From an uncultured Clostridia bacterium (GTDB taxonomy: Bacteria; Bacillota; Clostridia; Christensenellales; CAG-138), in the NCBI GenBank assembly GCA_937915925.1, contig CALGGM010000151.1, positions 1 to 11,253 on the forward strand: a stretch of DNA of 11,253 nucleotides. Reading direction: 5' to 3'. Both the position numbers and the translations under genes were made by a program. Position 1 is the first letter of the stretch; each line of letters starts with the position of its first letter. The notes beneath the pieces are model-generated. The model was not told the DNA's origin. It saw nothing but the letters and a program-made list of their open reading frames with translations, and searched no databases. Shown here piece by piece: positions 1 through 6,157 of this stretch.

Positions 1-53
1 CTTGGAGATTCTTCGCCTAAAGGCTCAGAATGACAGGACTTTCTTAACAGCCC
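1..53 (-). repeat. Terminal fragment of small inverted-repeat (MITE-like) element
   Basis: These 53 bases are the exact reverse complement of 8301-8353, the left end of the complete 185-bp element at 8301-8485. The element's 17-bp terminal inverted repeat (GGGCTGTTAAGAAAGTC on the minus strand) occupies 37-53, so the element ends at 53 and its remainder lies to the left, outside the window. No coding potential is expected. A further 13-bp match, CGCGTACCATCGC, sits just outside the element at 58-70 and again inside the right-hand copy at 8436-8448, which suggests the left locus is a mosaic of repeat pieces. The identity is directly visible; the mobile-element interpretation is inference. Confidence 0.85.
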
Positions 54-97
54 GTACCGCGTACCATCGCCCCCTACAAGCCGTTGGCATATTTCTT

Positions 98-152
98 GCC
101 CTCCCTGACAAGGGAGGGTATATGGTTACGCGAAGCGAGTCGGAGGGGTTGT
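98..152. repeat. Hairpin-bearing intergenic repeat, probable
   Basis: Between the element end and the stop of the cytidylate kinase-like gene lies a stretch with a perfect 8-bp hairpin (CCCTCCCT at 99-106, loop GACA, AGGGAGGG at 111-118), followed by GCGAAGCGAGTCGGAGGGG (130-148). This combination resembles dispersed intergenic repeats common in clostridial genomes, but only one copy is in the window, so the repeat status is inference. The hairpin lies about 46 nt past the minus-strand stop codon but has no T-run on that strand, so it is a poor intrinsic terminator for that gene. Confidence 0.4.
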
Positions 153-163
153 CGGTTACCCGC

Positions 164-787
164 TCAGTTCTTCTGCTCCTCAAACCACTTCTCGGCGAAG
201 GCGGCGACGGCGGAGGCGAGCGCCTTCATGTCCCAATCGCCGGTGTTGACGGTGAGGTGATAGCTCTTGCACTGACCCCATTCGCTGCCGGTCAGAAAAT
301 CGCGGGTGCGGGCGCGCGCCTTGTCGATCTCCTTCATCTTGCGCTTGAGCTCGCGGTCGGTCAGCTTTTCGTCCTCGCGGGCGCGGGCACGGCAGCGTTT
401 GATCTTCGCTTCCGTATCGGCGCACACAAAGATGCTGAACGGCTTGAGGTCCTTTAAAATCGCATCGGCGTTGCGTCCGATGATGACGCAGTCCTTTCCG
501 AGCGCCGCGATCTCCTCGATGACCTTTTTCTGCTGCACCAGAAGGTCGATGCGGCTTGCGTCGACGTACGCGATCGAGTGCATCGTGCCGCCGAACGAGA
601 CGGGGAAGTCGTGCCAGCCGTGGTTGTCGAGCGTGTTCTCCACGTATTTCGCGTCGAGCCCGCTGTTCTTCGCGACCGCGGAGATGATCTCGCTGTCGTA
701 ATAGTCGTAGCCCAAAATGTCCGCAAGACGCTTGCCGAGCTCGCGTCCGCCCGAGCCGAATTCGCGGCTGATGGTGATGATTTTCAT
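164..787 (-). CDS. Cytidylate kinase-like family protein (P-loop NMP kinase fold)
   Basis: A 207-residue protein that starts with MKIITISREFGSGGRELGKR. The glycine-rich loop at residues 11-15 (GSGGR) is the P-loop form of the cytidylate-kinase-like family common in Clostridia, rather than a classical GxxGxGKS Walker A. Other family signatures are YYDSEII (29-35), CVIIGRNAD (100-108) and a basic helix-rich segment (about 127-167, many Arg/Lys) in the LID position. Family knowledge suggests phosphoryl transfer to a nucleotide or related small molecule, but the true substrate is generally not established and the protein is not the canonical Cmk. The ATG at 787 is preceded by AAAGGAGAAG (791-800). 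A good minus-strand promoter lies upstream. The gene diverges from a uridine kinase gene, which may hint at a shared pyrimidine role, but that is inference. Confidence 0.88.
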   Translation of the reverse strand: MKIITISREFGSGGRELGKRLADILGYDYYDSEIISAVAKNSGLDAKYVENTLDNHGWHDFPVSFGGTMHSIAYVDASRIDLLVQQKKVIEEIAALGKDCVIIGRNADAILKDLKPFSIFVCADTEAKIKRCRARAREDEKLTDRELKRKMKEIDKARARTRDFLTGSEWGQCKSYHLTVNTGDWDMKALASAVAAFAEKWFEEQKN

Positions 788-846
788 GTGCTTCTCCTTT
801 TTCCATAGCGCTGCATCCTTGCGCGCCGTATGGATCGTATATCAAA

Positions 847-875
847 AATATAGTCCATTTTCGAAAAAAAGTCAA
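847..875 (-). promoter_or_regulatory. Sigma-A-type promoter for the cytidylate kinase-like gene
   Basis: Read on the minus strand there is a -35 box TTGACT (870-875), a 17-bp spacer and a -10 box TATATT (847-852), each one mismatch from consensus. Transcription would start near 840 and give a leader of about 50 nt. The spacer contains the perfect 10-bp palindrome TTTTCGAAAA (858-867). Confidence 0.75.
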
Positions 876-911
876 CCGACGAACCGAAACTCGAAACCTC
901 TGTAAATCCTC

Positions 912-940
912 TTGCAAGGTTTGTCGATTTACGGTACAAT
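912..940 (+). promoter_or_regulatory. Sigma-A-type promoter for the uridine kinase gene
   Basis: A -35 box TTGCAA (912-917), exactly 17 bp of spacer and a -10 box TACAAT (935-940) precede the gene. The start site would be near 947, giving a short leader of about 27 nt that ends in a GGGGG-containing ribosome binding site. It is back-to-back with the minus-strand promoter at 847-875, with 36 bp between the two -35 boxes. Confidence 0.72.
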
Positions 941-973
941 AACAGTAACGATAAATTTCAGGGGGATGCAATT

Positions 974-1648
974 ATGATCATTGTGGGTATCTGCGGCGCG
1001 TCGGGCAGCGGCAAGAGCACGCTGGCAAAACGGATTCAGGACAGCCTTTCGTGCAGCTGCGTCATCATCGGACAGGACTGCTACTACAAGAGCTTTCCGG
1101 AGCTGCCGTTTGAGGAGCGCGTGCACATCAATTACGACGAGCCGAACATCTTCGATTACGACGAGATCATCCGCGACCTCGATACGCTCGAAGCCGGCAA
1201 GCCCATCACGAGGAAGGGGTACGACTATGCCGCGCATCTGAGAGCCGATTCGGACGAGCTCATCTACCCGCCGGAGGTGCTCATCATGGAGGGCATCCAT
1301 ATGTTCCACGATCCGCGCCTTGTCGAGCGCATGGTGCTGAAGGTCTATATGCACGTCGATATCGACATCTGCCTGCTTCGCCGTATCAAGCGCGACATCA
1401 AGAGCCGCGGCAGAACGATCGACAACATCGCCGAGCAGTACGTGGAGACCGTCAAGCCGATGTATGAAAAGTACATCGTCAACTACATCAACGAGGCGGA
1501 TTTCGCGATCATGCGCGGCGGCAAGAACCGCATGGCGATCGACTGCATCTCGGCGTATCTGACGACCAAGGTGCTCGCCGAGCGCTTTGAAAAGGAAAAC
1601 GACGCGCGCCAGGCGCTGGAAGAAGCCGCGCGTGAGGACGAGGAATAA
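974..1648 (+). CDS. udk: Uridine kinase
   Basis: A 224-residue P-loop kinase that should phosphorylate uridine (and usually cytidine) in cytosolic pyrimidine salvage. Walker A is GASGSGKST at residues 8-16. The nucleoside-binding stretch DCYYKSF (35-41) with NYDEPNIFDYD around 53-63 matches the uridine kinase pattern NYDxPxxFD. A Walker-B-like strand VLIMEGIHMF follows near 102-111, and a LID region RRIKRDIKSRGRT lies near 136-148. The length fits the family (about 205-230). The acidic C-terminal tail (EEAAREDEE) is an extension. The start follows an AGGGGG-type site (960-965). A strong terminator ends the transcript directly after the stop. A phosphoribulokinase/uridine kinase family member with another substrate cannot be excluded, but the N-terminal motifs favour Udk. 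Confidence 0.9.
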   Translation: MIIVGICGASGSGKSTLAKRIQDSLSCSCVIIGQDCYYKSFPELPFEERVHINYDEPNIFDYDEIIRDLDTLEAGKPITRKGYDYAAHLRADSDELIYPPEVLIMEGIHMFHDPRLVERMVLKVYMHVDIDICLLRRIKRDIKSRGRTIDNIAEQYVETVKPMYEKYIVNYINEADFAIMRGGKNRMAIDCISAYLTTKVLAERFEKENDARQALEEAAREDEE

Positions 1649-1656
1649 GCGATTTC

Positions 1657-1684
1657 GGGGACGGAGCGATCCGTCTCCTTTTTT
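1657..1684 (+). terminator. Rho-independent terminator after the uridine kinase gene
   Basis: A 9-bp stem (GGGGACGGA at 1657-1665 pairing with TCCGTCTCC at 1670-1678, one G-T wobble) with loop GCGA is followed by six T residues (1679-1684). It lies 8 nt after the uridine kinase stop and ends 5 nt before the hydrolase start codon. Confidence 0.93.
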
Positions 1685-1689
1685 GTATT

Positions 1690-2355
1690 ATGAGCGATAT
1701 TGCATTATATTATGAAACGAGCGGACGGGGCGAGGCGCTTATCCTGCTGCACGGAAACGGGGAGGCGCATTCGTATTTTTGCAATCAGATCCCGTTTCTT
1801 TCGGAGCGGTTTACGGTTTATGCGCTCGACACGCGCGGGCACGGGCAAAGCCAGATGGGGGAGAAGCCGTTTACGCTGTCGCAGTTTGCCGACGATCTCA
1901 GGGACTGGATGGACGAACGGGGGATTCGGCGCGCGCACGTGCTCGGGTTTTCCGACGGCGCGAATATCGCGATGCTGTTTGCAATCCGAAACCCCGAAAG
2001 GCTGCTGTCACTCGTTTTAAACAGCGGAAATCTCGATCCGAGCGGGCTCGATCCCGCGTTTTTAAGGGAAATCACCGAGGCGCAAAAACACACGAGGGAC
2101 GCGCGAGAATCGGGACTTTTGAAGCTCATGACAGAGGAACCGCACATCGATCCGAAGGCGCTTTCCGTCATCCATGTGCCCACGCTGGTGATCGCCGGAA
2201 CCGACGATCTGATCCCGCCCGAGCACACGCGCCTCATTGCAAACAGCATCCAAGACGCAAGGCTTGTCTTTTTACGCGGAACGCACGCCGTCGCGGAGGA
2301 GGATCCCGGTGTGTTCAACGCCGCGCTTGCTGCATTCTATCATAACGTTTCATAA
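1690..2355 (+). CDS. Alpha/beta-fold hydrolase
   Basis: A compact 221-residue alpha/beta hydrolase. The oxyanion-hole motif HGNG is at 21-24 and DTRGHGQS at 47-54 is the classic strand-4/helix-A segment. The nucleophile elbow GFSDG gives Ser88, the acid is Asp172 or Asp173 in GTDDLIPPEHT, and the general base is His199 in RGTHAVAEE, so the triad looks complete. The length is below the common 250-290 because the cap between strand 6 and helix D is short. The substrate cannot be read from sequence. The start is odd: ATG at 1690 directly follows the preceding terminator's T-run, no Shine-Dalgarno is present, and there is no in-frame GTG or TTG upstream before the uridine kinase stop region. The N-terminal strand is needed for the fold, so the start is probably right. 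No good promoter is visible. Confidence 0.88.
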   Translation: MSDIALYYETSGRGEALILLHGNGEAHSYFCNQIPFLSERFTVYALDTRGHGQSQMGEKPFTLSQFADDLRDWMDERGIRRAHVLGFSDGANIAMLFAIRNPERLLSLVLNSGNLDPSGLDPAFLREITEAQKHTRDARESGLLKLMTEEPHIDPKALSVIHVPTLVIAGTDDLIPPEHTRLIANSIQDARLVFLRGTHAVAEEDPGVFNAALAAFYHNVS

Positions 2356-2382
2356 TTACTGCTATTTTCGACAAAATAAGCA

Positions 2383-2411
2383 TTGACAAAGCGTATGGAT
2401 TGTGGCATTAT
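2383..2411 (+). promoter_or_regulatory. Promoter of the XRE-cupin/potABCD operon
   Basis: A perfect -35 box TTGACA (2383-2388) is separated by 17 bp from CATTAT (2406-2411, four of six matches to TATAAT). The start would be about 2418-2420, immediately before the palindrome at 2421-2443. Alternative -10 registers overlap (TATATT at 2409-2414, 20-bp spacer) but are less well spaced. Confidence 0.72.
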
Positions 2412-2420
2412 ATTGCGCAG

Positions 2421-2450
2421 AAAGTTTAGTGAATGTAAACTTTAAGTTTA
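2421..2450. promoter_or_regulatory. Palindromic operator with a third half-site, probably for the XRE-cupin regulator
   Basis: AAAGTTTA (2421-2428) and its perfect reverse complement TAAACTTT (2436-2443) are separated by 7 nt. A third half-site AAGTTTA (2444-2450) abuts in direct orientation to the first. The position at the predicted transcription start and upstream of the regulator's own gene suggests autoregulation, with the bound protein blocking initiation or early elongation. The symmetry is seen directly; the identity of the binding protein is inference. Confidence 0.7.
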
Positions 2451-2465
2451 GAAAGGGTTGACGGA

Positions 2466-3020
2466 ATGGAAACGGTCAGACCGGAGATCGGACAAAAGCT
2501 TCGGCGGCTTCGCGTAAAGCTCGGACTGACACAGGAGGAGCTTGCCGCGCGCACGGAGCTGACAAAGGGGTTTATCTCGCAGCTCGAAAACGACATTACC
2601 TCGCCGTCGATCGCGACGCTGATGGACATTCTGGAAGCGCTCGGGACCGATCTTGCTGCGTTTTTCAACGACCGCTCGGACGTGCGCGTGGTGTTCACGC
2701 CGGACGATACGTTTGAAAAGGAGGACGAGGAGGCGGGCACGCTGATCCGCTGGCTCGTGCCGAACGCGCAGAAGAACGCGCTGGAGCCGATCCTTGTTTC
2801 GATCGCGCCCGGCGGACAGACCGAAGAGCTCGATCCGCACGAGGGCGAGGAGTTCGGCATCGTGCTGTCCGGCGCTGTGACGCTCATCGACGGGGATATG
2901 AAGTACCGCGTGAGAAAGGGCGACAGCTTTTACCTGCATCCACAGGGCGTTCACTATCTTCAAAACGCAGGCAAAACGCAGGCGAAGGTGCTTTGGATCA
3001 GCACGCCGCCGTCATTTTAA
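2466..3020 (+). CDS. XRE-family HTH regulator with C-terminal cupin (putative polyamine-operon regulator)
   Basis: A 184-residue two-domain regulator. Residues 9-63 form an XRE/lambda-Cro-type helix-turn-helix (IGQKLRRLRVKLGLTQEELA, then TKGFISQLEN as recognition helix and SPSIATLMDILEALG). Residues about 107-179 form a cupin barrel with PHEGEEFGIVLSG (124-136) and HPQGVHYLQN (158-167), so His125, Glu128/129 and His163 could bind a metal or ligand. This architecture is that of E. coli PuuR, which responds to putrescine. Here the gene heads the potABCD operon, 12 nt before potA, so sensing of a polyamine is a reasonable inference. The start ATG has GAAAGGG (2451-2457) at 8-nt spacing. The operator at 2421-2450 suggests autoregulation together with control of uptake. 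Confidence 0.9.
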   Translation: METVRPEIGQKLRRLRVKLGLTQEELAARTELTKGFISQLENDITSPSIATLMDILEALGTDLAAFFNDRSDVRVVFTPDDTFEKEDEEAGTLIRWLVPNAQKNALEPILVSIAPGGQTEELDPHEGEEFGIVLSGAVTLIDGDMKYRVRKGDSFYLHPQGVHYLQNAGKTQAKVLWISTPPSF

Positions 3021-3032
3021 AAGGGGGACCAT

Positions 3033-4457
3033 ATGGAAAGCAAGCATCTGATTGAGCTGGTCGATATCAGCAAGGATTACAACGGGGACGTGGCGCTCGA
3101 TCACGTCAATCTGTACATCAATGACGGCGAATTCTTAACGCTCTTGGGACCGTCCGGCTGCGGCAAGACGACGCTTCTTCGCTGCATCGCGGGGTTCATC
3201 ACGCCGTCCTCCGGCATGATCAAAATGAACGGCGTCGACATCGCGAAGGTTCCGCCGCACAAGCGCGAGATCAACACGGTCTTTCAGAAGTACGCGCTGT
3301 TCCCGCACCTTAACGTGCACGACAACATCGCGTTTGGGTTGAAGATCAAAAAGACGCCGAAGCCCGTGATCGAGGAAAAGATCGAAAAGATGCTGAAGCT
3401 CGTCAACCTTGAGGGCTACGGCAAGCGCTGGATCGATCAGCTGTCCGGCGGTCAGCAGCAGCGCGTTGCGATCGCACGTGCGCTCGTCAACGAGCCGAAG
3501 GTCCTTTTGCTCGACGAACCGCTCGGCGCTTTGGATCTGAAGCTTCGTCAGGAGATGCAGGTGGAGCTGAAGCGTATGCAGCGGCAGCTCGGCATTACGT
3601 TTATCTACGTCACGCACGATCAGGAGGAAGCGCTGACGATGTCCGACACGATCGTGGTCATGAAGGACGGCGTCATTCAGCAGATCGGAAAGCCCACCGA
3701 CATCTACAACGAGCCGAAGAACCCGTTCGTTGCGGACTTTATCGGCGAGAGCAACATTGTTTCGGCGCTGATGCTGGAGGACTTCAAGGTTCGCATGAAC
3801 GGCGTCGTCTACCGCTGCGTGGACAAGGGCTTCGGCAAGAACGTCGAGGTCGACGCGGTCGTGCGTCCGGAGGATATCGACATCGTGCCGATCGACAAGG
3901 CGCGGGTCACCGGCACGGTCGCTTCGGTCGTGTTCATGGGCGTGCATTACGAGATCTGCGTGGACTGCGGCGGCTACGAATGGGTCGTGCATACCACGGA
4001 CTACGCGCCGGTGGGAAGCCGGGTCGGTATTCAGATCCTGCCCGACGCGATCCATATCATGAAAAAGACCCGCAGTAACAACATCTTCGACGCGGAGGTC
4101 TGGCAGAGCGAAGGCGCGATCTACATCGACGACGTGGCGTTCCCGTGCGAGGGACTTTCCGATTACGAGAACAAGGAGATCGCGATCGTGCGCATCGCGC
4201 CCGAAAACGTGCAGCTCGTCGCGCCGCAGGACGCGAAGCTCACCGGCACGGTCAAGGCGTGCATGTTCCTCGGCACGCATTACGAGATCACCGTCTCCTG
4301 CGAGGAGAACGACTGGATCGCGCACTCCGACGAGTTCATGGAGGACGGCGAGGAGGTCGGAATCTTAGTCGATCCCGATAAGATGGAGCTTACCAAAAAG
4401 GACGATGAGGCGGACGAAGAGACCGAAAAGCCGGAAGGCGTCACGCGCGAAGAGTAA
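3033..4457 (+). CDS. potA: Spermidine/putrescine ABC transporter ATPase PotA with duplicated TOBE domain
   Basis: The 474-residue ATP-hydrolysing subunit of the polyamine importer, acting at the inner face of the membrane. Residues 1-238 are a complete ABC domain: Walker A GPSGCGKTT (39-47), Q-loop Gln85, signature LSGGQ (137-141), Walker B LLLDEP (158-163), D-loop ALD (166-168) and switch His195. PotA is normally about 350-380 residues. Here the region after the ATPase is present twice, at about 239-346 and 348-456, both with the pattern NI...VRPE/VRIAPE...TGTV...GxHYEI...W..H. Conserved positions are offset by 111 residues (TGTV 293/404; HYEI 305/416). The C-terminus is an acidic tail. ATG follows AAGGGGG (3021-3027). 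The gene is cotranscribed with the regulator upstream and potB 12 nt downstream. Confidence 0.95.
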   Translation: MESKHLIELVDISKDYNGDVALDHVNLYINDGEFLTLLGPSGCGKTTLLRCIAGFITPSSGMIKMNGVDIAKVPPHKREINTVFQKYALFPHLNVHDNIAFGLKIKKTPKPVIEEKIEKMLKLVNLEGYGKRWIDQLSGGQQQRVAIARALVNEPKVLLLDEPLGALDLKLRQEMQVELKRMQRQLGITFIYVTHDQEEALTMSDTIVVMKDGVIQQIGKPTDIYNEPKNPFVADFIGESNIVSALMLEDFKVRMNGVVYRCVDKGFGKNVEVDAVVRPEDIDIVPIDKARVTGTVASVVFMGVHYEICVDCGGYEWVVHTTDYAPVGSRVGIQILPDAIHIMKKTRSNNIFDAEVWQSEGAIYIDDVAFPCEGLSDYENKEIAIVRIAPENVQLVAPQDAKLTGTVKACMFLGTHYEITVSCEENDWIAHSDEFMEDGEEVGILVDPDKMELTKKDDEADEETEKPEGVTREE

Positions 4458-4469
4458 GAGGACAGGGGC

Positions 4470-5276
4470 ATGAAGCGGAAATACTTTGCTTATCCGTATA
4501 TCGTATGGATGATCCTGTTCATCGCCGTGCCGATGGTGTTCATCTTCTACTATGCGGTAAACGTGGACGGGACATGGACGTTCAAAAAATGCTGGGAAAC
4601 GCTGACCGACGGGCAGAAATGGCACGTGCTCCTCGTCAGCGTGGAGATGGCGCTCGGCACCACGGTGATCTGCCTTCTCTTGGGCTATCCGATCGCGTAC
4701 ATCCTTGCCAACATGAAGAAGACGGTCGCCGGGTTCATCTCGGTGCTGTTCTTCGTGCCGATGTGGATGAACTTTGTGCTGCGCACCTACGCGTGGCGCG
4801 CGATCCTCGAATACGCGCTGCCGGATCTTTTAGGGCTCAAGACGACGCTCACCGGCACGCTCGGCGCGGTGCTGATGGTGCTCGTGTACGACTTTCTGCC
4901 GTTCATGGTGATGCCGCTGTATAACTCGCTTTCCAAGCTCGACAAGAGCCTTCTGGAGGCGTCGCGCGATCTCGGCGCGGACGGCAAGACGACGTTCTTC
5001 CGCGTGGTGCTGCCGCTGTCGGTGCCGGGCATCGTTTCCGGCATTACGATGGTGTTCGTTCCGGCGATCACGGCGTTCACCGTTCCGGCGCTGATCGGCA
5101 ACGGCAACTATAACCTGTACGGTAACGAGATCGAGCAGGCGTTCAAGGTGCTTGCGGGCAGGGGCGATTACTCGATCGGCTCGACGCTGTCGATCATCCT
5201 GCTGATCTTCGTTCTGATCAGCACGGCGATCATGAACCACTTTGACAGCGATAAGGAAGGAGGGAGCATCCTGTGA
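4470..5276 (+). CDS. potB: Spermidine/putrescine ABC transporter permease PotB
   Basis: A 268-residue polytopic membrane protein with about six hydrophobic segments (roughly residues 9-32, 56-80, 87-105, 128-152, 187-208, 237-256). The cytoplasmic coupling loop has the BPD-permease EAA signature EASRDLGADGKTTFFRVVLP (163-182) followed by PGI, which docks on the PotA dimer. The conserved PMWMNFVLRTYAWR segment (97-110) is typical of PotB. It should form the translocation pore with PotC. The length fits the family. AAGAGGA overlapping the potA stop (4456-4462) is the likely ribosome binding site, and the short gap to potA implies coupled expression. Confidence 0.94.
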   Translation: MKRKYFAYPYIVWMILFIAVPMVFIFYYAVNVDGTWTFKKCWETLTDGQKWHVLLVSVEMALGTTVICLLLGYPIAYILANMKKTVAGFISVLFFVPMWMNFVLRTYAWRAILEYALPDLLGLKTTLTGTLGAVLMVLVYDFLPFMVMPLYNSLSKLDKSLLEASRDLGADGKTTFFRVVLPLSVPGIVSGITMVFVPAITAFTVPALIGNGNYNLYGNEIEQAFKVLAGRGDYSIGSTLSIILLIFVLISTAIMNHFDSDKEGGSIL

Positions 5277-6142
5277 AGAAGTTCGGCCGTTCCCTCAAAT
5301 ATGTCTATCTCGGACTGATGCTGCTGTTCCTGTATCTGCCGATCATCTACCTGATCGTGTTCTCGTTCAACGACTTCACGGTGGGCTCCGGCAGACGCAT
5401 TTCGTACTCGAACCTCGGACGGTGGAACGGGTTCACGCTCGCAAACTACGGCACGGTGTTTTCGGGCGACGCGGGCAGCGCGCTTTTGCTGACGCTTGAG
5501 ATCGCGTTCGCGTCGAGCATCATTGCGACGGTGGTCGGCACCGCGGCGGCGATCGGCATCAACTCGATGAAAAAGCGCTCGCGCAACATCGTCGTCAACG
5601 TGTCGCAGCTGCCGATGGTCAACCCGGACCTTGTCACCGGCATTACGTTTATGATGCTGTTCGCGTTTGTGAACAGCATGCTCGGAAGGTTAGGGCGCTT
5701 TCAGATCAACGACTTCTTTAAGCTTCTGATCGCGCATATCTCGTTCAGCATTCCGTACGTGATCTTCTCGGTGCTGCCGAGGCTCAAGCAAAGCTCGGAT
5801 CTTCTGTATGAAGCGGCGCTCGACCTTGGCTGCTCGCCGATCCAGGCGCTTTTAAAGGCGGTCATTCCGGACATCATGCCGGGTATTTCTTCCGGCTTTA
5901 TCATGGCGCTTACGATGTCGCTGGACGACTTTGTGGTCAGCTACTTCGTGGCGGACCGCATTCAGCCGCTGTCGGTCTATATCTACTCGAATACGGCGCA
6001 CGGCGCAAAGGGCGTGAACCCGGCGCTTGCGACGATCATCTTTATCCCGCTCGTGGCGATGCTTCTGATCGTGAACCTTCGGCGGCTCGCAAAGGAACGG
6101 GAGTATGAGATCCAGAACAAAAAGGTCAAAATGAAGAAATAA
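5273..6142 (+). CDS. potC: Spermidine/putrescine ABC transporter permease PotC
   Basis: A 289-residue permease partner of PotB with about six membrane segments (roughly 9-32, 70-97, 107-135, 150-168, 203-224, 250-268). The EAA loop is YEAALDLGCSPIQALLKAVIP (179-199) followed by PGI. The motif TMSLDDFVVSYF (214-225) is characteristic of PotC. The start codon is GTG at 5273, overlapping the potB stop by 4 nt (GTGA), with a strong AAGGAAGGAGGG site (5253-5264) inside potB, so translational coupling is likely and should fix PotB:PotC stoichiometry. The C-terminus is a basic cytoplasmic tail rich in lysine. PotD follows 15 nt after the stop. Confidence 0.94.
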   Translation: MKKFGRSLKYVYLGLMLLFLYLPIIYLIVFSFNDFTVGSGRRISYSNLGRWNGFTLANYGTVFSGDAGSALLLTLEIAFASSIIATVVGTAAAIGINSMKKRSRNIVVNVSQLPMVNPDLVTGITFMMLFAFVNSMLGRLGRFQINDFFKLLIAHISFSIPYVIFSVLPRLKQSSDLLYEAALDLGCSPIQALLKAVIPDIMPGISSGFIMALTMSLDDFVVSYFVADRIQPLSVYIYSNTAHGAKGVNPALATIIFIPLVAMLLIVNLRRLAKEREYEIQNKKVKMKK

Positions 6143-6157
6143 GAAAGGGGAACCCAA

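Noticed and set aside
99..118. Hairpin as intrinsic terminator of the cytidylate kinase-like gene
   Set aside because: On the minus strand the stem is followed by CAAGAAATATG, not a T-run; it is better explained as part of an intergenic repeat.
2..457. A 151-codon open frame on the plus strand at the left edge
   Set aside because: It begins in repeat sequence and runs antisense into the cytidylate kinase-like gene; no domain or ribosome binding site.
2361..2382. AT-rich hairpin TATTTT/AAAATA after the hydrolase gene as terminator
   Set aside because: The stem is short and AT-only with a bulge and no T-run, and it abuts the -35 box of the pot promoter.
3135..4325. A 396-codon open frame on the minus strand
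   Set aside because: It is fully antisense to potA. Its composition is dominated by Asp, Arg, His, Leu and Val with no recognisable motif, so it is a shadow of the GC-rich codon pattern.
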